Shown here one piece after another: positions 51,311 to 59,221 of a stretch of 64,000 bases of DNA; positions within the stretch are counted from its first letter, which is position 1, and the number at the start of each line of letters is the position of its first letter. Below the pieces are notes generated by a model that worked only from the letters and a program-made list of their open reading frames with translations, made no database searches and was not told the DNA's origin. Source of the stretch: Streptomyces rishiriensis. GTDB lineage: Bacteria; Actinomycetota; Actinomycetes; Streptomycetales; Streptomycetaceae. The DNA lies in assembly GCF_030815485.1 (NCBI RefSeq), contig NZ_JAUSWV010000002.1, positions 7,192,001 to 7,256,000 on the forward strand, read 5' to 3'. A program made the translations under genes and the position numbers.

Positions 51311-52378
51311 TCACTCGCGACGGGCCACGATCCGGTACGCGTTGGACACGCCCAGCCGGTGCGACAGCGGGCGCACCGCGAACCGGTCGAGCAGGGCGCC
51401 CACGATCAGCGCCGGAATCCCGGCGACCAGCAGCGCCCCGCGCAGCGTGCGGCGCAGCGCGCCCGGCGGCTCGGGCAGCCAGGGCGCGTCGTCGCGCGGC
51501 GCCGCGTGGTCCAGCGCCAGCCATACGGCGGCCAGCAGGTCGACCGGGTCGTGCGGCTCGGCGTGCTGCTCGGCCACCACCGTGAAGCCCAGCCGGGTGA
51601 GCCGTTCCCGCAGGTTGGCCACCGGCACGAAGTGCAGATGCTGCGGCTGGAGCCAGGGCAGCCACCAGCGGCCCAGCAGCCGCGCGTACCGGCTCTCGGG
51701 GTCCGGCACCTCGATGAGGAGATGCCCGCCGGGGCGTACCGTCTCGTGCGCGGCGCGCAGTTCGCGGTCGGGATCGGTGCTGTGCTCCAGGTAGTGGAAC
51801 ATGCTCACGACGTCGTAACGGGCGGCCAGGTCGGGCGCCAGCTCGGGGAACGCGCCCCGATAGCCGTGCTCCACCCGGCCCTCCCGCTGGGCGAGTTCGA
51901 CGCCGTCGGTGAAGTCCAGGCCGTCGAACGCCGTCCCGGGCAGCACCTCCCGGGCGACCGCGCAGAAGTGACCGTGTCCGGTGCCGACGTCCAGCCACGT
52001 CTTCGGCGCGGGGTCGTGCGCCAGCATCGACCGCGCCCGCCCCCGGTACATCTTCGTCCGCCCCCCGAAGGTGTCCCCGAGTTTCTTCTCGCCCAGCCCG
52101 TCGTAGAAGTCCCGGTAGTAGAACTCCAGGCCCTCGGCGCTCAGCCGCGGGTTCTGGAAGGTGTGCCCGCAGCCCTCGCAGCGGTCCAGGACGAATCGGC
52201 CCGGCTTGTGCTGGAGCAGGTCGGTGGTGCGCAGCCGGGTGGTCAGCGCCGCCGAGCCGCACCACGGGCAGGTGGTGCGGCGGGGTTCGAAGAAGCGGTC
52301 CGGACCGGCGGCGATGTCGGCCCGGTAGGCGGGACGCGCCCGGGCGATCCGCTCGGCGGGCTCGGTCTCTTCGCTCAT
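51311..52378 (-). CDS. Class I SAM-dependent methyltransferase with N-terminal zinc ribbon and C-terminal hydrophobic helix
   Basis: 355 residues from ATG 52378, overlapping the glycosyltransferase stop. Residues about 35-75 form a zinc ribbon (CPWCGS, then CEGCGHTFQNPR). The methyltransferase core has LDVGTGHGHFCAVA (SAM motif I), DVVSMFHYLEHSTDP and GGHLLIEVPDPES. Near residues 305-330 a stretch, GALLVAGIPALIVGALL, can insert in the membrane. The similarity is to Methyltransf_23 proteins of glycan and lipid pathways. It is the last gene of the polyketide operon and may methylate the glycosylated lipid product. Confidence 0.87.
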   Translation of the reverse strand: MSEETEPAERIARARPAYRADIAAGPDRFFEPRRTTCPWCGSAALTTRLRTTDLLQHKPGRFVLDRCEGCGHTFQNPRLSAEGLEFYYRDFYDGLGEKKLGDTFGGRTKMYRGRARSMLAHDPAPKTWLDVGTGHGHFCAVAREVLPGTAFDGLDFTDGVELAQREGRVEHGYRGAFPELAPDLAARYDVVSMFHYLEHSTDPDRELRAAHETVRPGGHLLIEVPDPESRYARLLGRWWLPWLQPQHLHFVPVANLRERLTRLGFTVVAEQHAEPHDPVDLLAAVWLALDHAAPRDDAPWLPEPPGALRRTLRGALLVAGIPALIVGALLDRFAVRPLSHRLGVSNAYRIVARRE

Positions 52379-53550
52379 TGGAACTCCCCTGCCAGGTCTT
52401 CGAGATGGGCCGCGGCGGCGGACGGACCGCCCGCGGCGCGGAACGCCGTACGGATCCGGCCGGCGGCGGCGCGGTGTCCGGGTTCGTCCAGGACGGCGTC
52501 GAGCGCCGCGCCCAGCTGCCGCGCGGTGACCCGGCCGAACCGCACCCGCACCCCGGCCCCTGCTTCGGTGACCTGCCCCGCCACCACCGGCTGGTCGTCG
52601 CGGATCGGGGCCACGACCAGGGGAACGCCGTGCCACAGGGCCTCGCACACGGTGTTGTGCCCGGCGTGGCAGACCACCGCGCCCGAGGCCGCCTCCAGCC
52701 TTTCCAGCAGGGCGAGTTGCGGCGCCGACGGCACGATCAGCACGTTCTTGTCGTCGCCGCCCGGCTCCGACGTGCCGCCCGGATCGACGATCACGCCCTG
52801 GACCCGGTCGGCCCGCTCCCGCAGCACCTCCCGGCAGACGTCGAGGAACCGTCCGCCGACATCGGTGTTCGCGGTGCCGAGCGTGACCAGCACGGTGGCG
52901 CGGCCGCCGTCGAGCCACTCCCAGGGGAAACCGGCGGCCGGGGGCCGGGCCGTGATCGACGGGCCCACCCAGCGGACGCCCGGGTGCGCGTCGCCCGCCA
53001 GCTCCGGTGTGCTGAACGCCAGGACGAGATGCGGCGAGAAACGGGGGTCGGCGTCGCCCGCCGGATCGCCGATCGCGGACCGCAGTGCGGCCAGCCGCCC
53101 GTCCAGCCACTCCCTGACCTTGGGCAGCCCGGCGAGCGGGTCAGTGAACTCGGCCGAGGTGGTCGCCGAGGTCGCCCACGGCAGGCCCAGCCGCTCCGCG
53201 ACCAGCGCGCCGGCGAAGGCCTGCTGGTCGGTGACGACGACGTCCGGCCGGAACGCCTCGACGGCCGCCCGCACACCCGGCGCCATGGCCTCGGCGAGCG
53301 GCAGCAGGTACCACTCCCACAGGAACCGCAGCGCCTCGGGACCGCGCAGATCGGCGGGCCGCTCGCCCCGCGGCGCCCCGTCACAGGCGAACACCGCCCC
53401 GGTCCCGGGGCCCGCCAGCCGGCCGACCAGCTCCGGATCGGCGCAGGCCCACGCCACCTGGTGGCCCCGCGCGGTGAGTTCGGCGGCGACACCGACGGCC
53501 GGGTTGAGGTGCCCCACCAACGGCGGCGCGACGAACAGGAACCGGCTCAC
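52375..53550 (-). CDS. GT1-family glycosyltransferase (MGT-like)
   Basis: 391 residues from GTG 53550. The N-terminal acceptor domain begins FLFVAPPLVGHLNPAVGVA; the C-terminal donor domain has VCHAGHNTVCEALWHGVPLV followed by RDDQPVVA, the NDP-sugar binding motif of macrolide/antibiotic glycosyltransferases. It transfers a sugar from a nucleotide donor to a hydroxyl of a secondary metabolite. The GTGA overlaps with the alpha/beta hydrolase, so it is part of the operon. Confidence 0.9.
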   Translation of the reverse strand: MSRFLFVAPPLVGHLNPAVGVAAELTARGHQVAWACADPELVGRLAGPGTGAVFACDGAPRGERPADLRGPEALRFLWEWYLLPLAEAMAPGVRAAVEAFRPDVVVTDQQAFAGALVAERLGLPWATSATTSAEFTDPLAGLPKVREWLDGRLAALRSAIGDPAGDADPRFSPHLVLAFSTPELAGDAHPGVRWVGPSITARPPAAGFPWEWLDGGRATVLVTLGTANTDVGGRFLDVCREVLRERADRVQGVIVDPGGTSEPGGDDKNVLIVPSAPQLALLERLEAASGAVVCHAGHNTVCEALWHGVPLVVAPIRDDQPVVAGQVTEAGAGVRVRFGRVTARQLGAALDAVLDEPGHRAAAGRIRTAFRAAGGPSAAAAHLEDLAGEFQ

Positions 53551-54362
53551 CCGGCCGCCTCCGCCGCCACCCGCCCGGCCTCGTCGACGAGGGACAGGAT
53601 GTGCCCGCCGACCGTGCCCGAGGCCTCCACGAGGACCGAGTGCTCGTGCCCCGCGATCACCACGGTCCGGCAGTCCGGCAGCACCGCCCGCAGCCACGGC
53701 GCGAGTCCGGCCAGATCGGAGTCGGCGCCGTACAGGCCGAGCACCGGACAGCGCACCGCCGCGATCTGTTCGTCCGTCAGCACCCGGCTGGCCGGGATGT
53801 CCCGCCCGAGAGAGGTCTCCCGCGCGAGCCGGGCCGCGCCCCTGGCCAGGCGGGCGGTGTTGTGGCCGCGGTGCGCGGTGATCCAGGCGATCGCGTCGGA
53901 CTCGTTGTGGGCGAGCTGGTTCACGACCCGGTCCAGGATCCCGCCGAGCTTCACCGCCCAGGCGGCGGTGGCCGGTTCGGATTCGACGAGACTCACGCTC
54001 GCCGCCCGCTCGGGGTGCCGGGCCGCATAGCCGAACGCGACGGTGCCGCCGTAGGAGTTGCCGACCAGATGCACCGGGCCGGTCACCGCCAGCCGGTCCA
54101 GCAGCGCCTCGAGGTCGTCGATGTTGTCGTCCAGCGTGTAGCCCCCGGCGGGGCGCCCGCTGCGGCCGTGGCCCCGCAGGTCGTACATGACGACGTCGAG
54201 GCCCGCGGCCGCGAACGCCGGGGCGACGGTGAAGTAGTAGCTGGCCAGGCTGTCGGTGAGCAGACCGTGCACCAGCACCACGGTGGCGGTGGCCGGCCGG
54301 TCCTGCCGGGGGCCGATCCGCTGTACGTGCAACCGGACGGAGCCGGTGTCGACCATCGCCAT
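53547..54362 (-). CDS. Alpha/beta hydrolase in the polyketide operon
   Basis: 271 residues. The oxyanion loop is VLVHGLLTDSLASYYF, the nucleophile elbow VGNSYGG (Ser), an acid in LYGADSDLAG and a His in IAGHEHSVLVEA. It starts 3 nt after the ACP stop. It may act as a thioesterase releasing the chain from the ACP, or as an ester hydrolase; the position favours a release role, as no other thioesterase is visible in the operon so far. Confidence 0.85.
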   Translation of the reverse strand: MAMVDTGSVRLHVQRIGPRQDRPATATVVLVHGLLTDSLASYYFTVAPAFAAAGLDVVMYDLRGHGRSGRPAGGYTLDDNIDDLEALLDRLAVTGPVHLVGNSYGGTVAFGYAARHPERAASVSLVESEPATAAWAVKLGGILDRVVNQLAHNESDAIAWITAHRGHNTARLARGAARLARETSLGRDIPASRVLTDEQIAAVRCPVLGLYGADSDLAGLAPWLRAVLPDCRTVVIAGHEHSVLVEASGTVGGHILSLVDEAGRVAAEAAG

Positions 54363-54365
54363 GGC

Positions 54366-54692
54366 TCAGCTCCCCTCCGTGGCCTTCAGACTCGTCACCA
54401 CGTACTCGACGAGCCGTCCGACGGTCAGGTCGATGATCTCGTCGAACTCCATGCCCGCCAGGAACTCGGCGAAGTTGACCCTGTCGCCGTACCGCTCCTG
54501 GAGCAGGCCGGCCAGGGTGACCAGGTCGATGCTCTCCAGCTCCAGGTCGCGGTTGAAGGTGGTCTGCATGTCGATCCCGATGTCGTCGAGGCCGTACTCG
54601 TCCTGCAGGAGCCGGGTGAGCATGCCGGTGAGGTCGGCCAGGACGGACCTCTCCTCTGCGGTGGCGGGGGTGCGGGGGGTGGGGGGTGTCAT
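54366..54692 (-). CDS. Free-standing acyl carrier protein
   Basis: 108 residues from ATG 54692 (ATGA overlap with the PKS stop). The carrier core is DLELESIDLVTLAGLL with Ser54 as the phosphopantetheine site. A longer-than-usual N-terminal tail of about 30 residues precedes it. It is transcribed between the PKS with the fused phosphopantetheinyl transferase and the alpha/beta hydrolase. The ESIDL core matches carrier proteins of iterative or PUFA-like systems. Confidence 0.88.
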   Translation of the reverse strand: MTPPTPRTPATAEERSVLADLTGMLTRLLQDEYGLDDIGIDMQTTFNRDLELESIDLVTLAGLLQERYGDRVNFAEFLAGMEFDEIIDLTVGRLVEYVVTSLKATEGS

Positions 54693-57600
54693 CGGGCGTC
54701 GTACTCCTCTGCGGTCGGGTGTCCCGTCGTCCAGGCCACCACGTACGAACGGTCGGGCAGCCTGGGCGGGTTGGCGGCCGGTGCGCAGTGCACGGTGTAG
54801 GCGCGTTCCAGGCGGCCCGCGACGGTCAGCCGGTCGCCGGCCGGGGCCGCGTCGAGCACCGTGAAGTCCCGTGGCCGGCCGCCGAATCCGGTGCCCTCGG
54901 CCTTGGCGACGGCCTCCTTCGCCGCCCAGAAGCGGGTGAACCAGAGGGCCTCGGAGCCGCCGGGTCCGGCCGACAGGCGGCGCAGCAGCCGCAGTTCGCC
55001 TTCGCCGAGGGCGGCGGCGAGCGTCTCCGCAGTACGGTCGGTGACCTCCTCGATGTCGATCCCCGGCCCGGGGCCCGGCGTGTGCGGCCGGACGATCGCG
55101 ACGCCCGCCTCCGCGCTGTGCGCCAGCGAGACGTCCAGCGGGGGCAGGACCCGCCCGTGCACACCGGTGACGTACGGTCGGCCGGCCTCGTCGTTGCGTA
55201 CCCGCAGCTCGGCCGGGAAGACCGGGCCCTCGCCCTGGTCCCAGAGCCACTGCCGTACCGCGTCCTTCACCGCGATGCGGCCCAGCAGCCACTGCCGGCG
55301 GCCGCGCGGCGCGTGCTCCGCGTACTGCGAACGCTCGGCGCCGCCCAGCGAGTTGCGCATGATCAACTCGCGGGAGGCCAGGTCCGGCCAGCGCTCGTGC
55401 AGCAGCTGCCAGCCACCCGGGCGGGTCTCGGACAGGGTGTGGCGCTCCGGGAAGCGCTCGACGGGCCGGGTCTTCGGATCGTTGTCGAACCGGCGGTCCT
55501 GCCAGCCGTACAGCTCCGCCCACACCGTGCCCCCGGCCGTCAGCTGGATGTCGGCCTCCAGAAAGACGTCGGTGAGCGAGGTGATCCGCACCAGGCACCC
55601 CACCTCGGTCCCCGGCGCCGGATGCGGCCCGTGGAAGCGCATCTCCCGCATCCCGACGGGGAACACGACGGTCCGCTCGGTACGGGTCGCCATGATCCAG
55701 TAGCCGAGGATCTGGCCGACGTTGTCCAGCAGCGCGCCGGGTGCGGACGGGGTGGTGATCACCCCGCGGATGTGGCGGTCGCCGATCGCGGTGAGTTCGG
55801 TGACGCCCTGGAACGCCGGGCCGTGGAACATCCAGCGCTCGTCGTAGAGCTGGGCGGCGGTGTGGTCCGGGGCGCGCTCGGCGCCGGGGTCGGCGGGCCA
55901 GGGTGCGGGGGGCGGTGGGTGGGCGGCGGCCAGTTCGACGGTGGCGCGGGCCCGGGGGCCGAAGGAGACGGCCAGCCGGTCGGGGCCTTCGGGTGTCACG
56001 GTCACCGGCACGTCGACGGCCGGGGTGGCGGTGAGCCACTCCTCGAACCGCGCGCCGTGCACGGCGACCGGCACCGTGCCGGGAGCCCGCTCCCGGGCCG
56101 CGTCCGCCGCCGCGTCCACGATGTGCCGCACGATCGTCGTGGCCGGGACGACCGGCCACCGGTCGGCGACATCGGGCCAGCCGGGCCGCTGCGGGAAGAA
56201 GCAGTGGTCCAGCAGGTAGGGCATGGCGTCGGGGGAGACATGGACGCTGGTGTGCCACGGGCCGGTCCGCCGGCCGGCCGCGGGAGCGCCGGCCCTCGCG
56301 GTCATGAGGGCGGCCGCCGTGTCCGCCGTCTCGTGGAGCAGGGCGGACAGTTCGGCGGCCATCGGCGAGCCCGCGGCCAGGGCGTCCAGCGGCGAAGGAC
56401 CGACGGGCCCCGCGCCACGCACCGGGGCGCGCAGCTCGGCCCGCAGGGCGGTCAGCCGCGGCGGCGCGAGGGACACCAGGGCGCTGCCCAGGTCCAGCCG
56501 CACGGGCGGCCGTGGTGCCCGCGCGGCCGTGCCGGTCGCCGGAGAGGAGACGGGGGAGGCGACGGGTGAGGGCGCGAGGGACGGCGCCACCGCCGCACCC
56601 GCCGTCCACAGGGCGGTGGCCACCCGGCGGAGCTGGGCGAGGCCCGTGCGGTGGGGGGAGTTGGCGGCGACGACCAGATGGTCCCGGCCGGCCAGCGTGT
56701 CCCCGGTCAGGGAGCCGAGCCGACCCGGGCCGACCTGGACGTACACCCGGTGTCCCGCCGCGTACAGCGCCTCGGTCAGCTGCCGGAAACGGACGGGTTC
56801 CAGCAGATGGCGGACGAACAGGTCCCGTATCCCCGCCTCGTCGCCGGGGAAGGGGGCGGCGGTCGTCCCGGACCAGACGGGGGTGTGCGGCGGGTACAGC
56901 CGGAACCGGTCGGCGGCCTCCTTGATCGGGCCGAGATGCGGTTGCAGCATCGGCGTGTGGAAACCCGACCGGAACGGCAGCACCTGGCTGAGCACGCCCT
57001 GGGCACGGAAGGCCCGTACGAAGTGCTCCACCGCCGCCTCGGGGCCGCACACCATCGACTGACCCGGCGCGTTGTCGTGGGAGAGCACCAGGCCCGCCGT
57101 GGCCCGGCCGCCGTCCCGCAGGGCGGCCAGGACCCGTTCGGCGGACGTGCCGATCGCGCCGAAGGCGAGTCCCGCGACCGTCACCGAGTCGGGATCGAAG
57201 TCCGCCATGAACGCGTCGACCTCGTCCCCGGAGTACAGTCCGGCCGTCGCCATCGCCGTCCACTCGCCGACGCTGTGCCCGGCGACCGCGTCCGGCACGA
57301 TCCCGCAGCGGCGCAGCGCGGCGTCGAGCAGCCGGCCGACGGCGACGACACCGAAACCGTGCCGGCCGACGTCACCGGCGCGCTCCCCGGTGACCGGCGG
57401 GGCGGGCAGACCGAAGTGGGCGGCCACGTCGTCGACCTGCGGAGTGAAGTCGCCCTCCAGACCGGGGAACAGGAACGCCGGTCCGCTCCGGCCGGTGCCC
57501 AGCAGGGGGCTCGGCCGGAACCAGACGTCACTGCGGCCGTGCCAGGCGCGCTGCTTGCCGACCGTGCGGCGGGCCAGGGCGAGCCGCTTCGCGGTCGGGT

Positions 57601-59221
57601 CGACGATGCCGAGGCGGGCCGGTCCGGCGTCCGGGTGCGGATGCGTGGGGGCGAGCCCGGCGGCCCGTACGGTGCTGTCGTCGGCGTCCAGGAGGGCGGC
57701 GAGACCCGCGGGGGAGCCGGCGGCGAGCAGCAGGATCCGCTCGGGTTCGGTGACCGTCAGGACCGGCCGGGGCGGCGCGGCCGCACGGGATCCGCGTGCC
57801 CCCGGGGCCTCTTCCAGCACCACGTGCGCGTTGATCCCACCGAACCCGAACGCGTTCACGGCGGCCCGGCGCACGGGCTGCCGACCGGTGCTCTCCCAGT
57901 CGGCGGCCTTCTCCAGGGTGCGGAACCTGGTGCGGGCCAGGGCGGGGTGCGGGTCGTCGCAGTGCAGCGTCGGAAGCAGCATGCCGTGGTGGACGGCGAG
58001 CGCGGCCTTGACGAGGCCGGCCACCCCGGCGGCGGGCATGGTGTGCCCGATCATCGACTTGACGGACCCCAGTACGGCCTCACCGTCACCGGAGCCGAAC
58101 ACCTCGGCGAGCGTGGCCAGTTCGGCCTCGTCGCCGGCCGGGGTCGCGGTGCCGTGCGCCTCCAGCAGACCGATCGACCCGGGCTCGGCCGGGTCGAGCC
58201 CGGCGGCCCGCCACGCCTGCCGGACGGCCTGTGCCTGCCCGCCCGGATCGGGGTTGACCAGCCCCGCGGCCCGGCCGTCGCTGGCCACCCCGGTGCCCCG
58301 GATCACCGCGTAGATCCGGTCGCCGTCGCGCTCGGCGTCGGCCAGCCGCTTGAGGACGACGACGCCCGTGCCCTCGCCGATCAGGATGCCGTCGGCGTCC
58401 CGGTGGAAGGGGCGGCTGCGCTGGCTGGGGGAGAGGGCGCGCAGCTGGGAGAAGACACTCCACAACGTGATGTCGTGGCAGTGGTGGACGCCTCCCGCGA
58501 GCATCAGGTCGCAGCGCCCGGAGGCGAGTTCGCCCACCGCCTGGTCCACGGCGACGAGCGAGGACGCACAGGCCGCGTCCACGGTGTACGCGGGGCCGCG
58601 CAGGTCCAGCCGGTTGGCGATCCGGGAGGCGGCGAGATTGGGCACCAGGCCGATCGCCGACTCCGGACTGTCCGGACCGAGCCGCTCGGTGAACGCCGCC
58701 CGCACCCGGCCGAGTTGGTCGGACGTCAGGTCGGGCAGCAACTCTCCGAGTGTGCGGACCAGTTGGCCAGCCGTCCGGACCCGTTGGTCGAGCCGGACCA
58801 GGCCGGGACCGAGGTAGCCGCCCCGGCCGAGGACGACGCCGACGCGCCCCGGGTCGGGGAGCCGGTCCGGGCCGCCCGCGTCGTCGAGGGCGGCCGACGC
58901 CACATGCAGCGCGATCAGCTGGTCCGGCTCGGTTCCGGCCACCGAGTGGGGCATGATCCCGAACCGGGTGACCTCCACCTGTGCCAGCCCGTCCACGAAC
59001 CCGCCCCGCCGCGCGTACACCCGGTCCGCGACAGCCGGTTCCGACGCGCTGCCGGGCCGGTAGTACTCGGCGTCCCAGCGTCCTGCGGGCACCTCGCCGA
59101 TCGCGTCCACGCCGTCCCGCAGGTTCCGCCAGTACGCCTCCAGGTCGCCGGCGCCCGGCAGCAGGACGGCCATGCCCACGATGGCGACGGGCAGGTGACG
59201 TGCCGTCACGGCCGCCGTCAC
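54689..59221 (-). CDS. Type I PKS of PUFA/hglE type: KS-AT-DH-phosphopantetheinyl transferase
   Basis: 1510 residues from GTG 59221. Domain order: KS at about 10-450 with Cys218 (DAACASS), EAHGTATPAGD and KSMIGHTMPAAG histidines; AT at about 590-880 with Ser650 (GHSVGEW) and SGFHTPML; DH double hot-dog at about 990-1290 with His1006 (LLDHCFFPQRPGWPDV); and a Sfp-type phosphopantetheinyl transferase at about 1320-1500 with Asp1389 (GIDIEE) and Lys1435-Glu1436 (FWAAKEAVAK). No ACP or KR is present; these are supplied by the partner PKS and the free ACP. The combination matches hglE-KS/PUFA-synthase-like clusters. Confidence 0.92.
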   Translation of the reverse strand: MTAAVTARHLPVAIVGMAVLLPGAGDLEAYWRNLRDGVDAIGEVPAGRWDAEYYRPGSASEPAVADRVYARRGGFVDGLAQVEVTRFGIMPHSVAGTEPDQLIALHVASAALDDAGGPDRLPDPGRVGVVLGRGGYLGPGLVRLDQRVRTAGQLVRTLGELLPDLTSDQLGRVRAAFTERLGPDSPESAIGLVPNLAASRIANRLDLRGPAYTVDAACASSLVAVDQAVGELASGRCDLMLAGGVHHCHDITLWSVFSQLRALSPSQRSRPFHRDADGILIGEGTGVVVLKRLADAERDGDRIYAVIRGTGVASDGRAAGLVNPDPGGQAQAVRQAWRAAGLDPAEPGSIGLLEAHGTATPAGDEAELATLAEVFGSGDGEAVLGSVKSMIGHTMPAAGVAGLVKAALAVHHGMLLPTLHCDDPHPALARTRFRTLEKAADWESTGRQPVRRAAVNAFGFGGINAHVVLEEAPGARGSRAAAPPRPVLTVTEPERILLLAAGSPAGLAALLDADDSTVRAAGLAPTHPHPDAGPARLGIVDPTAKRLALARRTVGKQRAWHGRSDVWFRPSPLLGTGRSGPAFLFPGLEGDFTPQVDDVAAHFGLPAPPVTGERAGDVGRHGFGVVAVGRLLDAALRRCGIVPDAVAGHSVGEWTAMATAGLYSGDEVDAFMADFDPDSVTVAGLAFGAIGTSAERVLAALRDGGRATAGLVLSHDNAPGQSMVCGPEAAVEHFVRAFRAQGVLSQVLPFRSGFHTPMLQPHLGPIKEAADRFRLYPPHTPVWSGTTAAPFPGDEAGIRDLFVRHLLEPVRFRQLTEALYAAGHRVYVQVGPGRLGSLTGDTLAGRDHLVVAANSPHRTGLAQLRRVATALWTAGAAVAPSLAPSPVASPVSSPATGTAARAPRPPVRLDLGSALVSLAPPRLTALRAELRAPVRGAGPVGPSPLDALAAGSPMAAELSALLHETADTAAALMTARAGAPAAGRRTGPWHTSVHVSPDAMPYLLDHCFFPQRPGWPDVADRWPVVPATTIVRHIVDAAADAARERAPGTVPVAVHGARFEEWLTATPAVDVPVTVTPEGPDRLAVSFGPRARATVELAAAHPPPPAPWPADPGAERAPDHTAAQLYDERWMFHGPAFQGVTELTAIGDRHIRGVITTPSAPGALLDNVGQILGYWIMATRTERTVVFPVGMREMRFHGPHPAPGTEVGCLVRITSLTDVFLEADIQLTAGGTVWAELYGWQDRRFDNDPKTRPVERFPERHTLSETRPGGWQLLHERWPDLASRELIMRNSLGGAERSQYAEHAPRGRRQWLLGRIAVKDAVRQWLWDQGEGPVFPAELRVRNDEAGRPYVTGVHGRVLPPLDVSLAHSAEAGVAIVRPHTPGPGPGIDIEEVTDRTAETLAAALGEGELRLLRRLSAGPGGSEALWFTRFWAAKEAVAKAEGTGFGGRPRDFTVLDAAPAGDRLTVAGRLERAYTVHCAPAANPPRLPDRSYVVAWTTGHPTAEEYDAR

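Noticed and set aside
51311..53110. A 599-codon frame suggesting a methyltransferase with a large N-terminal fusion
   Set aside because: The upstream half is the antisense/shifted shadow of the glycosyltransferase; the true start is ATG 52378, overlapping the glycosyltransferase stop.
54366..57263. A 965-codon frame fusing the ACP to a long upstream segment
   Set aside because: The upstream segment is an out-of-frame reading of the KS-AT-DH-PPTase gene; the ACP has its own ATG at 54692.
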